Part shown: piece by piece, positions 35,251-45,475 of the stretch
Numbering within the stretch: position 1 is the stretch's first letter
How the letters are laid out: every line of letters begins with the position of its first letter
Made by a program: the position numbers and the translations under genes
Notes under the pieces: model-generated
The model's database searches: none
Told to the model about the DNA's origin: nothing
What the model saw: the letters and a program-made list of their open reading frames with translations, nothing else
From: Jeotgalibaca porci
GTDB lineage: Bacteria > Bacillota > Bacilli > Lactobacillales > Aerococcaceae
NCBI RefSeq assembly: GCF_011299095.1
Contig: NZ_CP049889.1
Location: forward strand, 2,088,501 to 2,152,500
Reading direction: 5' to 3'
Length of the DNA stretch: 64,000 bases

Positions 35251-36012
35251 ATGATTCGCTTAACCGGCGTCAATACGCTAGTTTTTTTAGATGAACTAGA
35301 AAATAGTACAAAGAGACAATGGGAATATTTCCAAGTATTAGCTGAAATAGGTGTTCCATTTGTTGAAGTACGAAGAGAATATTTCCGTGATTTCAAAGTG
35401 GAATTGCAAGAAACAAATAAAGAAGCTGCTAATTCAGGTTTAGCACTCCTTTATTCAATCCCATCCAGTCTATTTATTAATAAAGGTGTCAATCCAGAAT
35501 TAGGCCTCTATTTTGAAGAAGCCAAAGCTATGGGTGCCATCCAAGTCAAGTTGACGATGGGAAGCTATGAGACGTTTGCTGACGACATGGTTTCCACTGT
35601 TAAGTCCACTCTTGCAAAGTATCCGGATATTCGCCTAAGCATTGAAAATGATCAATCCAGTGAAGGGGGCAGTCCGGAAGCGTTAGAACGATTCATGGAG
35701 ACAGCCTTACAGTCCGGGCTTAAGTTAGGTATGACTTTTGATACGGGTAATTTTATATATATCGGTGTGGACCCGCTTGAAGCGGCAAAACAACTCAGCA
35801 AGTATGTTAATTATATCCATATTAAAAATGTCTCTTCTTCTGAAGATGGTATCGCACTGTCTTTATTCGAGAAGGGTGATATTCCGATTAAGCAAGTATT
35901 GGAAACACTAGACAATGAAGAACGGATTATCGCTGCGATTGAGTATCCATGTGGAGAAAAAGAACAGGCACTGTCTATTCTAAAACAAGAATATCGTCGG
36001 ATTACTCGATAA
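35251..36012 (+). CDS. Sugar phosphate isomerase/epimerase (xylose isomerase-like TIM barrel)
   Basis: A 253-residue AP endonuclease 2/xylose-isomerase-type TIM barrel. Likely metal ligands are Glu in LSIENDQ, Asp in MTFDTGNFIYIG, His in YIHIKNV and Glu in AAIEYPCG, in the usual order. Substrate unknown. It is separated from the preceding gene by 19 bases and followed by a terminator, so it probably ends the floA transcript. Confidence 0.87.
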   Translation: MIRLTGVNTLVFLDELENSTKRQWEYFQVLAEIGVPFVEVRREYFRDFKVELQETNKEAANSGLALLYSIPSSLFINKGVNPELGLYFEEAKAMGAIQVKLTMGSYETFADDMVSTVKSTLAKYPDIRLSIENDQSSEGGSPEALERFMETALQSGLKLGMTFDTGNFIYIGVDPLEAAKQLSKYVNYIHIKNVSSSEDGIALSLFEKGDIPIKQVLETLDNEERIIAAIEYPCGEKEQALSILKQEYRRITR

Positions 36013-36020
36013 AATTAGGA

Positions 36021-37264
<1,244 letters not shown>

Positions 37265-37324
37265 ATAGTTGTGGTATGATTTAAATACGACAAAAAAACG
37301 CTTTAATATGGAGGAAAAGTACCT

Positions 37325-37648
37325 ATGGATACACTAGTAATGATAGCTTTTTACGCTTTGTTATTTGGAGTGATGTATTTCTTAATGATTCGTCCACAAA
37401 AGAAACAAGCTAAAAAAGCACAGGATATGTTAAGTCAAATGAAACCAGGTGACCACGTAGTAACAATCGGTGGATTAAATGGTGTCATTGATGAAATTAA
37501 TGCAACTGATAATACAATTACTTTGGATTGTGAAGGCATTTTCTTAACGTTTGAGAAAAGAGCAATTGCTAAAATCAAACAAACGACACCAATCGCACCC
37601 GAAGAAACTGTAGTTTTAGAAGAGAGTACAGAGGATCTACCTGAATAA
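37325..37648 (+). CDS. yajC: Preprotein translocase subunit YajC
   Basis: A 107-residue YajC. One N-terminal membrane helix (ALLFGVMYFLMIRPQKKQ, including the hallmark IRPQ..K motif) is followed by a small cytoplasmic domain (MKPGDHVVTIGGLNGVIDEI, 20 residues) and an acidic tail. YajC is an accessory of SecDF-SecYEG. Ribosome site GGAGG lies upstream. Confidence 0.96.
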   Translation: MDTLVMIAFYALLFGVMYFLMIRPQKKQAKKAQDMLSQMKPGDHVVTIGGLNGVIDEINATDNTITLDCEGIFLTFEKRAIAKIKQTTPIAPEETVVLEESTEDLPE

Positions 37649-37681
37649 TAATATTTAGGCAATGTGATGGAGTGAAAGTGG

Positions 37682-37963
37682 ATGGCCGAAGAATCGAAAG
37701 ATTTCTATGAGGAGTTGCTTCCATGGTTTGAATTAAAGGTATCTGAATTTTCTGTAGAGGGTTATCCGAATATTGAGGTCAGAGATATTTATCTTTGTTT
37801 CAAGAATTTTGTGTGGAAGCACACAGTGCCGGAACACTATTACCAACGCGTATTCGATATCGTCAGATTCAATGTGAATCAATATTTTGATTTCAAATCA
37901 CTAGAAGCGCAAGTTTATCAAGTATCTTCGTTAGACGATATTAATTTTGATGAATTTTTATAA
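37682..37963 (+). CDS. ComN-like post-transcriptional regulator family protein
   Basis: A 93-residue soluble protein (MAEESKDFYEELLPWFELKV, 20 residues, at the start). The length, the KVSEFSVEGYPNIEVRDI segment and the FNVNQYFDF segment resemble the ComN (PF13797) family, which in Bacillus guides comE mRNA to cell poles. The place after tgt-yajC is also as in Bacillus, where comN is near secDF. The role here is inferred from family only. A strong terminator follows. Confidence 0.7.
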   Translation: MAEESKDFYEELLPWFELKVSEFSVEGYPNIEVRDIYLCFKNFVWKHTVPEHYYQRVFDIVRFNVNQYFDFKSLEAQVYQVSSLDDINFDEFL

Positions 37964-38008
37964 AAAACACGAAACGATAAGGAGTCATCCTTACGTTTCG
38001 TGTTTTTT
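37963..38008 (+). terminator. Strong terminator before adhE
   Basis: A long stem, CACGAAACG.TAAGGA pairing with TCCTTA.CGTTTCGTG, with A and T runs on both sides. Confidence 0.9.
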
Positions 38009-38079
38009 CGATTTTAATGACCTCTAAACAACCTTGAAATATCTGTTTTTAGAGTCTGTTTGTACTATATTTGCACGTA

Positions 38080-38241
38080 ATGTTAAGTTATTCACAAGTA
38101 GAAAGAAAGATGAAAACCGTGCTGATAATAAAATGAAAACGTGCCCAAAGCATTTAATGAGTATTATGTGAATGTAATCACAATAGAGCATTTACTTATT
38201 TTACACCCCGGGGTACAATTTACTTGTGAAATGATTACCAA
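38080..38241 (+). promoter_or_regulatory. adhE control region: promoter and three Rex-like sites
   Basis: Three 18-mers resemble the Rex consensus TTGTGAANNNNTTCACAA, each at 12 of 14 defined positions: 38080-38097 (minus strand), 38166-38183 (ATGTGAATGTAATCACAA, with a perfect TGTGA-N6-TCACA core) and 38224-38241. A promoter TTTACT (38191-38196), 17 bases, TACAAT (38214-38219) places the start near 38226, inside the third site. Rex senses NADH/NAD and represses adhE in relatives. A CRP/Flp-type factor would also recognise the TGTGA-N6-TCACA core. Confidence 0.6.
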
Positions 38242-38260
38242 ACATTTAGGAGAGATAATT

Positions 38261-40861
38261 ATGACTACAACAGTTGAAGAGAAGATTCAGACTGCAGAGC
38301 AGGAAATTTCAATATTAGCCGCAAAAGGTAAAAAAGCTTTGGCAGTAATGGAAGACTTTAATCAAGAACAAGTGGATCATATTGTACATCAAATGGCTAT
38401 TGCTGCTTTGGATCACCATATGGAATTAGCAAAGATGGCGGTTGAAGAAACAGGTCGCGGTGTATATGAAGATAAATGTATGAAAAATATTTATGCCTCT
38501 GAAAATATCTGGCATGCAATCAAAAAAAATAAAACAGTGGGTATTATTGAAGATAATGACGTTGACCAATTAGTACGTATTGCAGCACCACTAGGTGTAA
38601 TTGCTGGTATCGTACCGACAACGAATCCAACATCTACAACGATATTCAAATCCTTAATCAGCATGAAAACAAGAAACCCTATTGTTTTCTCATTCCATCC
38701 GAGCGCAGAGAAATGTTCAGTCCGTACAGCTGAAATCTTGTATGAAGCAGCAATTAAAGCAGGAGCACCAGAAGGTTGTATCCAATGGGTAGAAGGCGTT
38801 TCAATGGAAAAAACGGGCTTACTTCTAAATCATCCGGATATAGCTTGTGTACTTGCAACCGGTGGATCAGCAATGGTTAAAGCCGCGTATTCAACAGGAA
38901 AACCTGCACTAGGGGTTGGACCAGGTAACGTTCCAGCTTATATCGAAAAATCAGCAAATATTAAAAAAGCAGTGAATGACTTAGTTGTTTCAAAAACATT
39001 TGATAATGGTATGATTTGTGCTTCAGAACAAGCGGTTATCGCTGACAAAGAAATCTATGAAGAAGTAGTAGCGGAATTCAAAAAACGTAAAGTTTATTTT
39101 GTTAAAAAACAAGAATTAGCAAAACTTGAAAATGCAATGATGCGCGAAGATAAAACAGGTGTTAACAGTTCAATCGTGGGTATGCCTGCAATCGAAATTG
39201 CAAAATTAGCTGGTATTAAAGTGCCTGAAGATACAAAAATGCTAATTGCAGAAATCGACGGAGTTGGACCTGATTATCCACTTTCACGCGAAAAACTATC
39301 CCCAGTCTTGGCAATGTTGAAATCAGAATCTACTGAGCATGGCTTCCAATTATCAAAACAAATGCTAGACCTTGATGGATTGGGTCACTCAGCATCTATT
39401 CACACAAGACGTAAAGATTTAATTGAAGATTTTGGTAAAGAAATGAAAGCTTGTCGAATCTTGGTAAACTCACCATCTGCTCAAGGTGGGATCGGTGGTC
39501 TTTATAACCACAACATTCCTTCTCTAACGCTAGGGTGTGGATCTTATGGTCATAACTCCGTATCCGGTAACGTTTCTTCGTTCGATTTGCTAAACATCAA
39601 GACAATTGCTAAAAGGAGAAATAATATGCAATGGATTAAAGTTCCAGACCGTATCTACTTTGAAGAAAACTCAGTTCGTTATTTAAGAGATATGCGTGAC
39701 ATTGAGCGTGTGTTTATTGTATGTGATGATGGAATGATGAAACTTGGTTACGTGGATATTGTATTGGGACAACTGAAACAACGCAGCAATAAAATTGTTT
39801 ACACAATTTTCTCAGACGTTGAACCAAACCCTTCTACGAAAACTGTTGAACGCGGAACTAAAAAAATGAGAGATTTCGAACCGGATACAATTATTGCAAT
39901 CGGTGGGGGTTCTCCAATGGATGCTGCCAAAGCAATGTGGTTGTTCTATGAGCATCCAGAAAGCAGTTTCTTCGGAGCTAAACAAAAATACTTAGATATC
40001 CGTAAACGTACTTACAAAATCGAGCCAATGACGAAAGCTAAAATGGTAGCTATTCCGACAACATCTGGTACTGGATCTGAAGTAACACCATTTACTGTTA
40101 TTACTGATAGTGAAACACATATCAAATATCCATTGGCAGATTATGCTTTAACACCTGACGTAGCAATTGTTGATGCACAATTCGTATACAGTGTTCCAAA
40201 AACTGTAACGGCTGATACAGGTATGGACGTATTGACACACGCGATTGAATCATATGTATCAGTACTGGCAAGTGACTATACGAAAGGTTTGAGCTTACAA
40301 GCTATTAAGTTAGTCTTTGAAAACCTACGTAATTCTTATGAATATGCAGATCAAGAATCACGTGAGAAAATCCATAATGCCTCTACAATTGCAGGTATGG
40401 CTTTCGCTAACGCATTCTTGGGAATATCCCACTCATTAGCACATAAAATTGGAGGACTATGGGATCAAGTTCATGGTCGTACGAACGCTATCCTATTACC
40501 ACATATCGTTCGCTATAACGCGAAAGAACCAAGCAAGTTGGCAATGTGGGCGAAATACGAACACTTCCAAGCAGATGAAGACTACGCAACAATTGCTCGT
40601 TACATCGGTTTGAAAGGTGAAACAACAGAAGAATTAGTTGAAGCACTGGCTCAAGCAATCCATCAATTAGGTGAAGATGTTGGTATCAAGATGAGCTTGA
40701 AAGAACAAGGTGTTCCAGAAGAGTGGTTGAAACGTGATGGAGATAAGATTGCAGAATTAGCATTTGAAGATCAATGTACAACTGCTAATCCAAAACAACC
40801 GCTAATTTCAGAACTGAAAGAAGTTCTAACGTCAGCATACTATGGCAAAGAGCAAAAATAA
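38261..40861 (+). CDS. adhE: Bifunctional acetaldehyde-CoA/alcohol dehydrogenase
   Basis: An 866-residue AdhE, normal length. The N-terminal aldehyde dehydrogenase domain (to ~440) has the catalytic Cys in [12 protein letters not shown]. The C-terminal iron-dependent alcohol dehydrogenase domain (from ~455) has [25 protein letters not shown] and the iron-ligand histidines in [11 protein letters not shown] and DQVHGRTNA. It turns acetyl-CoA into ethanol and regenerates two NAD, and usually forms spirosomes. The ATG at 38261 was chosen with AGGAGAG upstream; the longer upstream frame crosses the promoter. Confidence 0.97.
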   Translation: MTTTVEEKIQTAEQEISILAAKGKKALAVMEDFNQEQVDHIVHQMAIAALDHHMELAKMAVEETGRGVYEDKCMKNIYASENIWHAIKKNKTVGIIEDNDVDQLVRIAAPLGVIAGIVPTTNPTSTTIFKSLISMKTRNPIVFSFHPSAEKCSVRTAEILYEAAIKAGAPEGCIQWVEGVSMEKTGLLLNHPDIACVLATGGSAMVKAAYSTGKPALGVGPGNVPAYIEKSANIKKAVNDLVVSKTFDNGMICASEQAVIADKEIYEEVVAEFKKRKVYFVKKQELAKLENAMMREDKTGVNSSIVGMPAIEIAKLAGIKVPEDTKMLIAEIDGVGPDYPLSREKLSPVLAMLKSESTEHGFQLSKQMLDLDGLGHSASIHTRRKDLIEDFGKEMKACRILVNSPSAQGGIGGLYNHNIPSLTLGCGSYGHNSVSGNVSSFDLLNIKTIAKRRNNMQWIKVPDRIYFEENSVRYLRDMRDIERVFIVCDDGMMKLGYVDIVLGQLKQRSNKIVYTIFSDVEPNPSTKTVERGTKKMRDFEPDTIIAIGGGSPMDAAKAMWLFYEHPESSFFGAKQKYLDIRKRTYKIEPMTKAKMVAIPTTSGTGSEVTPFTVITDSETHIKYPLADYALTPDVAIVDAQFVYSVPKTVTADTGMDVLTHAIESYVSVLASDYTKGLSLQAIKLVFENLRNSYEYADQESREKIHNASTIAGMAFANAFLGISHSLAHKIGGLWDQVHGRTNAILLPHIVRYNAKEPSKLAMWAKYEHFQADEDYATIARYIGLKGETTEELVEALAQAIHQLGEDVGIKMSLKEQGVPEEWLKRDGDKIAELAFEDQCTTANPKQPLISELKEVLTSAYYGKEQK

Positions 40862-40873
40862 TAAGTACGATAG

Positions 40874-40912
40874 AAGGGCTTCAAGGGTCAAACCTTGAAG
40901 TCTTTTTTTTGC
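40874..40912 (+). terminator. Terminator after adhE
   Basis: CTTCAAGG pairs with CCTTGAAG, followed by TTTTTTTT. Confidence 0.9.
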
Positions 40913-40970
40913 AGCATAGGCTTTTATAAGTTTCTGGGGGAACGTCATTCATTGTTTTTGCGGGTTCCGC

Positions 40971-41486
40971 GTGTTTTATTTAATCCATCGGCATATCGTA
41001 TTCACGATTGATGAGGGGTTGCGGAAGTTGCCCCTTAACAATCGCAAGGAATTACTGAAGGGGCTGATGGACGAAACTGCCAATGTCGTGCAAATGTATT
41101 TTCAGAAAAAGCGGATAACTCCAGGTATCATTGCCGGATTACATACATTCGGTTCCCAGTTGGAGTTCAATCTGCGTGACCACATGATTGTGACCATGAT
41201 AGGGTTAAGCGATAGCGGGGAATGGAAGAACTACGACTATATCCCGTATAAGCTCCTTCGTGTCCATCGGCAAAATGCGGTCTTGAAGCTGTTGCGGCGG
41301 ACGGACGCTGACACCGGAAGAGAAGAAGGCGGCACAGCCCCTTCTACAATACACCAGCCGGTACATGAACTGCCCCCATGCTTCAGCTGCCAAAAATTCC
41401 AAGGCCAGATGGTCCTGAAATATGATCAAAGCGGTTCGGGCATCACCTATAATCATCGACACCTGAGAAGTAATGACTACAACTAA
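40971..41486 (+). pseudogene. Decayed IS91-family (HUH, Y2-type) transposase fragment
   Basis: The readable start, HRHIVFTIDEGLRKLPLNNR (20 residues), and LHTFGSQLEFNLRDHMIVTM (20 residues) match the middle of IS91-type rolling-circle transposases of Firmicutes. The N-terminal zinc finger and the C-terminal tyrosine region are missing, and the HUH metal site, usually NPHxHM, reads NLRDHM. At about 41300 a 4-base tandem duplication (ACGG/ACGG type) shifts the frame: the next frame continues RRTLTPEEKKAAQPLLQYTS, which fits the family. The region is more GC-rich than its neighbours, pointing to past transfer. It is non-functional. Confidence 0.78.
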
Positions 41487-41495
41487 AGGAAAAAC

Positions 41496-41690
41496 GCTGA
41501 CTCAAACCGTTTTTTCGATTTGAGTCAGCGTTTTCTGATAAAAGTGACGACTCAAACTGATATTTTGATTTGAGTCAGCGTTTTCCGGTAAAAGTGACGA
41601 CTCAAACTGATATTTTGATTTGAGTCAGCGTTTTCTGGTAAAAGTGACGACTCAAACTGGTTTTTCGATTTGAGTCAGCGTTTACCGGCT
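41496..41690. repeat. 50-bp-period tandem array of hairpins (about 3.7 units)
   Basis: TTTGAGTCAGCG recurs with TGAGTCAGCG at 41521, 41571, 41621 and 41671, an exact 50-base period. Each unit holds an inverted repeat GACTCAAA - 12 bases - TTTGAGTC, joined by TTTTCTGGTAAAAGTGAC-like linkers. The first unit has the longer ACGCTGACTCAAA/TTTGAGTCAGCGT stem. Units differ by a few bases, mainly in loops and linkers. No gene is present in 41487-41793 apart from the mntR promoter at its end. Confidence 0.92.
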
Positions 41691-41722
41691 CTGAAAACTT
41701 CTATTTTAAAGTAAGATTAAAA

Positions 41723-41777
41723 TTGAACTTTAGTTATTTAGTGCTATAATATAACTAAGTTTTAGGCGTGCCTAAAA
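41723..41777 (+). promoter_or_regulatory. mntR-like gene promoter with DtxR/MntR-type operator
   Basis: TTGAAC (41723-41728), 16 bases, TATAAT (41745-41750). The palindrome TTTTAGGCGTGCCTAAAA (41760-41777) covers the first transcribed bases. Sites of the TTTAGGN..NCCTAAA form are typical of MntR/SloR/DtxR regulators, so autoregulation is likely. Confidence 0.78.
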
Positions 41778-41793
41778 AAGGAGGGAGTGCTAA

Positions 41794-42447
41794 ATGACAC
41801 CACAAAAAGAAGATTATCTGAAAGTTATTTTTGAGTTAGGCGGCGCTGATAATCTCATCACTAACAAAATGATTGGGACAGCACTCTCAGTGTCAGCTGC
41901 CTCGGTAACGGAGATGTCAGCAAAATTATTAAAGGATGAATATATCCTGCATATTCCCTATCAAGGTGTGAGGTTAAGTGATAAAGGTTTGATATATGCC
42001 AACAAGATTATAAGAAAGCACCGACTCTGGGAAGTTTTTTTGGAAAAGCATTTAGGATTTGGCTGGGAAGAAGTGCATGAATTGGCCGAAATGCTAGAGC
42101 ATGTTTCACCGGATATATTGATTAACCGTCTGGAAGAATTCCTAGGCTATCCGAGTGTCGACCCGCACGGCAGTGTTATTCCAGACCGTGATGGGAAGCA
42201 AAAGAAAGTTTCTACGAAAACGCTGGATGAATTGACGGTCGGCAATAACTTTACCATTATGGAAGTTGTTGATGATACAGAATTTTTGACTTATTTAACA
42301 GATAAAAAGATTCAACTCCAGAACATATTTACTTTAATTGAAAAAGAAAGTGCAGATGGGTATTATCTTTTTTCGGATGAGGTTGGAAGAGTGTATCAAA
42401 TCTCCAATCAAGACAGTCACAAAGTTAGGATTCATAGGGATCAGTAA
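41794..42447 (+). CDS. DtxR/MntR-family metal-dependent regulator
   Basis: A 217-residue regulator with the three parts of the longer DtxR-type proteins: N-terminal winged helix (MTPQKEDYLKVIFELGGADN, 20 residues, then SAASVTEMSAKLLKD), metal-binding/dimer domain (EEVHELAEMLEHVSPDILINR, in two parts: EEVHELAEMLEHV and SPDILINR) and a C-terminal SH3-like/FeoA-like domain from ~140. The EVHELAEMLEHV ligands are typical. Mn or Fe as co-repressor cannot be decided. AGGAGGG lies upstream; its own operator lies at the promoter. Confidence 0.9.
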   Translation: MTPQKEDYLKVIFELGGADNLITNKMIGTALSVSAASVTEMSAKLLKDEYILHIPYQGVRLSDKGLIYANKIIRKHRLWEVFLEKHLGFGWEEVHELAEMLEHVSPDILINRLEEFLGYPSVDPHGSVIPDRDGKQKKVSTKTLDELTVGNNFTIMEVVDDTEFLTYLTDKKIQLQNIFTLIEKESADGYYLFSDEVGRVYQISNQDSHKVRIHRDQ

Positions 42448-42467
42448 AGAATTGAAAGGTGTTCAAA

Positions 42468-43610
42468 ATGGATTACGGGATTTTGAAATTTAAAGAGCCG
42501 CAGAATAATATTCAAAGAAAAATAATTCATGTGGACATGGACGCCTTTTATGCTTCTGTTGAAATTCGTGATAATCCAGCATTAAAAAATAAGGCCGTCA
42601 TTATTGCGCATGACCCGAGAACAAGAGGCGGAAGAGGGGTCGTCACGACAGCAAATTATGAAGCGAGAAAGTTTGGCGTACATTCAGCTATGAGTGCACA
42701 AGTTGCTTTAGATAAGTGTCCGCACGCAATTTTTATTTCACCGCGTATGAGTTACTATGCGGAGATATCGCAACAAATAAGAAATGTTTTTCGAAAGTAT
42801 ACAGACTTGATTGAACCATTATCGTTGGATGAAGCCTATCTTGACGTCACTGAAAATAAAATTAACTTGAACAGTGCGACTCTGATTGCGAGGGAAATTC
42901 AAAAAGATGTTTGGAATGAGGTGGGGCTGACCTGTTCCGCAGGTGTTTCTTACAATAAATTCTTAGCGAAGATCGCATCTGATATTAAAAAGCCTGGTGG
43001 ACTGACTGTTATAACACCCGATGATGCCCAAGATTTTCTGTGGGAGCTGCCCATTCATAAGTTTTATGGAGTTGGCCAGAAAACAGCGGAAAAACTGGAA
43101 CAACAGGAAATAACGAATGGCCGTGAACTCTATGAGTTATCTGCGAAGTTTCTAGTTGATGAGTTTGGTAAGATGGGATATCGCTTATATCAGCGTATTC
43201 GCGGGATTGATAATACGCCAGTTGCTGCCAATAGGGAACGAAAGTCAGTGGGGAAAGAAAGTACATTTGGTCCTTTTCTAGTTTCCGAGGAGCAGGTGAT
43301 AGGTGCGTTGCGGGAATTAGCGGCCAGTGTTCATCGCAGCTTAGAAAAAAATAAAGTTCATGGGCGTATCGTAACCTTGAAAATTAGGTATGCAGATTTC
43401 GAAACAACAACACGTCAAAAGAGTTTTTCTTCATTTGTAGGTGGTGAACAGGATATTTTCTGGAAAGCACAAGAATTGTGGCTGGAACATGGCGAAATCG
43501 AGAGAGAAGTCCGATTATTGGGTATTACCCTCTCGCATTTAGCACCGCAGCACTATACAAATATCGAATTACCCTTGTGGAATAAAGATGAAAATGAGAG
43601 AAAGAAGTGA
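42468..43610 (+). CDS. dinB: DNA polymerase IV (Y family)
   Basis: A 380-residue translesion polymerase. Catalytic carboxylates are in VDMDAFYASVE near residue 25 and SLDEAYLDVT near 120. The helix-hairpin-helix thumb (FYGVGQKTAEKLEQQEI) and the little finger domain (KSVGKESTFGPF onwards) are intact. ATG at 42468 was chosen with AAAGG 8-9 bases before; a GTG at 42459 is too close. It is 20 bases after the metal regulator gene. Confidence 0.96.
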   Translation: MDYGILKFKEPQNNIQRKIIHVDMDAFYASVEIRDNPALKNKAVIIAHDPRTRGGRGVVTTANYEARKFGVHSAMSAQVALDKCPHAIFISPRMSYYAEISQQIRNVFRKYTDLIEPLSLDEAYLDVTENKINLNSATLIAREIQKDVWNEVGLTCSAGVSYNKFLAKIASDIKKPGGLTVITPDDAQDFLWELPIHKFYGVGQKTAEKLEQQEITNGRELYELSAKFLVDEFGKMGYRLYQRIRGIDNTPVAANRERKSVGKESTFGPFLVSEEQVIGALRELAASVHRSLEKNKVHGRIVTLKIRYADFETTTRQKSFSSFVGGEQDIFWKAQELWLEHGEIEREVRLLGITLSHLAPQHYTNIELPLWNKDENERKK

Positions 43611-43614
43611 GAAT

Positions 43615-44435
43615 ATGTTAGAAACATTTAGTGGTTTTAATCCGGTTTTACAGGCATTCATCGCCGGTTTATTTACATGGGGATGTACGCTAGTCGGTTC
43701 ATCCTTTGTATTTTTATTTAAAACGGTCAACCGAAAAGTTTTGGATGTAATGAGTGGCTTTGCTGCTGGTGTCATGATTGCAGCATCGTTTTGGTCACTG
43801 TTGGCGCCATCGATTACTTTTGCGGAAGAAAACGGTTATGGAGTGTGGGCGTTTGTCCCTGCAGCAATTGGTTTTTGTTCGGTGGAGTTTTCTTACGTTT
43901 GACTGATGCTATTATTCCTCACCTACACTTAGGGGAACCAATTGAAAATAGAGAAGGACCGACAACGGGAGCTTCTCGTAATGTCCTTTTATTCTTAGCA
44001 ATTACGATTCATAATATTCCTGAAGGATTGGCTGTAGGGGTAGCATTTGGTGCCGCTGCTCACGGTTTGGCTGGCGGGAATACTTTAATGGGTGCAATTG
44101 GGTTAGCTTTAGGGATTGGTCTACAAAATATTCCAGAAGGATCTGCACTTTCGATGCCAATTCGTGCAGACGGCAGCAGTCGTTGGAAAGCTTTTAATCT
44201 TGGGCAATTATCAGCGATTGTAGAACCTATTTCAGCCGTAATCGGTGCATTGGCAGTTGTATCCATGCAAGCAATCTTACCATATGCATTAGCATTTGCA
44301 GCAGGGGCAATGATTTTCGTAGTCGTTGAAGAATTGATTCCTGAATCACAAACAAACGGGAACAGTGATATCGCAACGATGGGCTTGATGGTTGGATTTA
44401 CCATTATGATGATTTTAGATGTGGCATTAGGCTAG
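43615..44435 (+). pseudogene. ZIP family metal transporter with a frameshift
   Basis: Two frames together make a complete ZIP (GufA/ZupT-like) transporter of about 273 residues. Frame 1 runs from the ATG at 43615 (MLETFSGFNPVLQAFIAGLF, 20 residues) to about AIGF; frame 2 resumes [18 protein letters not shown] and holds the metal-site helices [10 protein letters not shown] and GLQNIPEG. The join is at a run of five T (43872-43876); six T would restore the frame. It could be a real loss, a reversible homopolymer slip, or a sequencing error. Zinc or manganese uptake is the usual role. Confidence 0.85.
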
Positions 44436-44439
44436 AAAA

Positions 44440-44482
44440 GAAGATGAGGGGTCGGGAAAAATTTCCCGATCCCTCATCTTTA
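44440..44482. terminator. Two-way terminator (GGGGCYGGGA family)
   Basis: AAGATGAGGGGTCGGGAAA pairs with TTTCCCGATCCCTCATCTT with one G-T pair, between converging genes. Confidence 0.9.
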
Positions 44483-45460
44483 TTTTTTATTCGTTAGGTT
44501 TGTAACAGCTTCAATAATCGCTGAGAGAATAGCGAAGCCAATTCCGACAATAGGGAAAATAATCCAAGCAGTCCCCCAAGCGCCATTCACGAAACCTTGG
44601 AACAGGTAAATCAAAGTAGCAATCGGAAAGACAATAGACGCGATGCGCTCCGTAATCGTATTTGAAAGGACATGTGCCCGTGTGTGTGATCCGATTGTTA
44701 ATAATTTTTCATATGTATCGTTCTGAATGCCATAATATACGAATAGGAAGACGCCTACTGCAATGAACCCCATTAAAAACACAAGTCCAATAAGGTTTTC
44801 TTCAGTAAGTAAAGCAAAAGACAAAAGTAGGAAGATGGGACCTAATATACAAAACACGACACCCGCTGCAATAGCGTAACTTAACTTCGGTTTGAAAGCC
44901 AAGTATTGCTGATTAATCATGGTGTACGTTGCTTGATCCAAATGCAATACCTTTTTATCAAAGGGATAGTTTGATTCTTGCATACCAAAAACGATGAAAA
45001 GTCCAACTCCGATAGCGATGGTAATCAGCATTAATACGACACCGATTAATGTAATACTATCCTCTGATACCGCAGAAAAGAAGAATGAACGAATCGTTAA
45101 TGTAAGAAATAAAAATGCAACTGAGATAATACACAGAAAAACGCCGGTTGCAATCGCGAGAGCATATTTTTGACGGTGGAAGAAATAGGCTTCCGCTTCA
45201 TTTTTCGATAAAGATAAAACATTTGGATCATTTCTTTCTGATTCTTCAAAATCTAAGTTGTATGCTTCTATTATTTCGCTGATATCCCCAAACTCCGCCA
45301 ATACTTGACCGATGGCTTCGTGTTCAGACAGCCCCTCAGTCACTAAATCATTGTATTTATCTTCCATGTTGGCAAGCATCTCATTTTTCAATTGTAACAT
45401 TTCTCTTGATGGTGGTAATTTATTAAAAATTGATTCGACATAAGCATATATCGTACTCAT
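44480..45460 (-). CDS. HAAS/permease-prefix domain membrane protein
   Basis: A 326-residue protein: an N-terminal HAAS-type helical domain (residues ~1-70; LPPSREMLQLKNEMLANMED, 20 residues, and EGLSEHEAIGQVLAEFGDIS, 20 residues), followed by six to seven membrane segments in three similar pairs. HAAS proteins are almost always next to a PadR regulator, as here (14 bases upstream), and are thought to sense or regulate through the membrane. Its function is not known. Ribosome site GAGGAG. Confidence 0.85.
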   Translation of the reverse strand: MSTIYAYVESIFNKLPPSREMLQLKNEMLANMEDKYNDLVTEGLSEHEAIGQVLAEFGDISEIIEAYNLDFEESERNDPNVLSLSKNEAEAYFFHRQKYALAIATGVFLCIISVAFLFLTLTIRSFFFSAVSEDSITLIGVVLMLITIAIGVGLFIVFGMQESNYPFDKKVLHLDQATYTMINQQYLAFKPKLSYAIAAGVVFCILGPIFLLLSFALLTEENLIGLVFLMGFIAVGVFLFVYYGIQNDTYEKLLTIGSHTRAHVLSNTITERIASIVFPIATLIYLFQGFVNGAWGTAWIIFPIVGIGFAILSAIIEAVTNLTNKK

Positions 45461-45475
45461 TTCTCTCAGCTCCTC

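Noticed and set aside
38132-38146. ATGAAAACGTGCCCA as a cre site before adhE
   Set aside because: It matches only 12 of 15 positions, with all misses in the W run, too weak to call next to better Rex-like sites.
38141-38260. Forty-residue N-terminal extension of AdhE
   Set aside because: The extension crosses the likely promoter and Rex-like sites; the ATG at 38261 has a good ribosome site and gives the normal family length.
41496-41690. Regular 50-base repeat as a CRISPR array
   Set aside because: The whole unit repeats with no unique spacers, each unit is itself a hairpin plus linker, and there are no cas genes.
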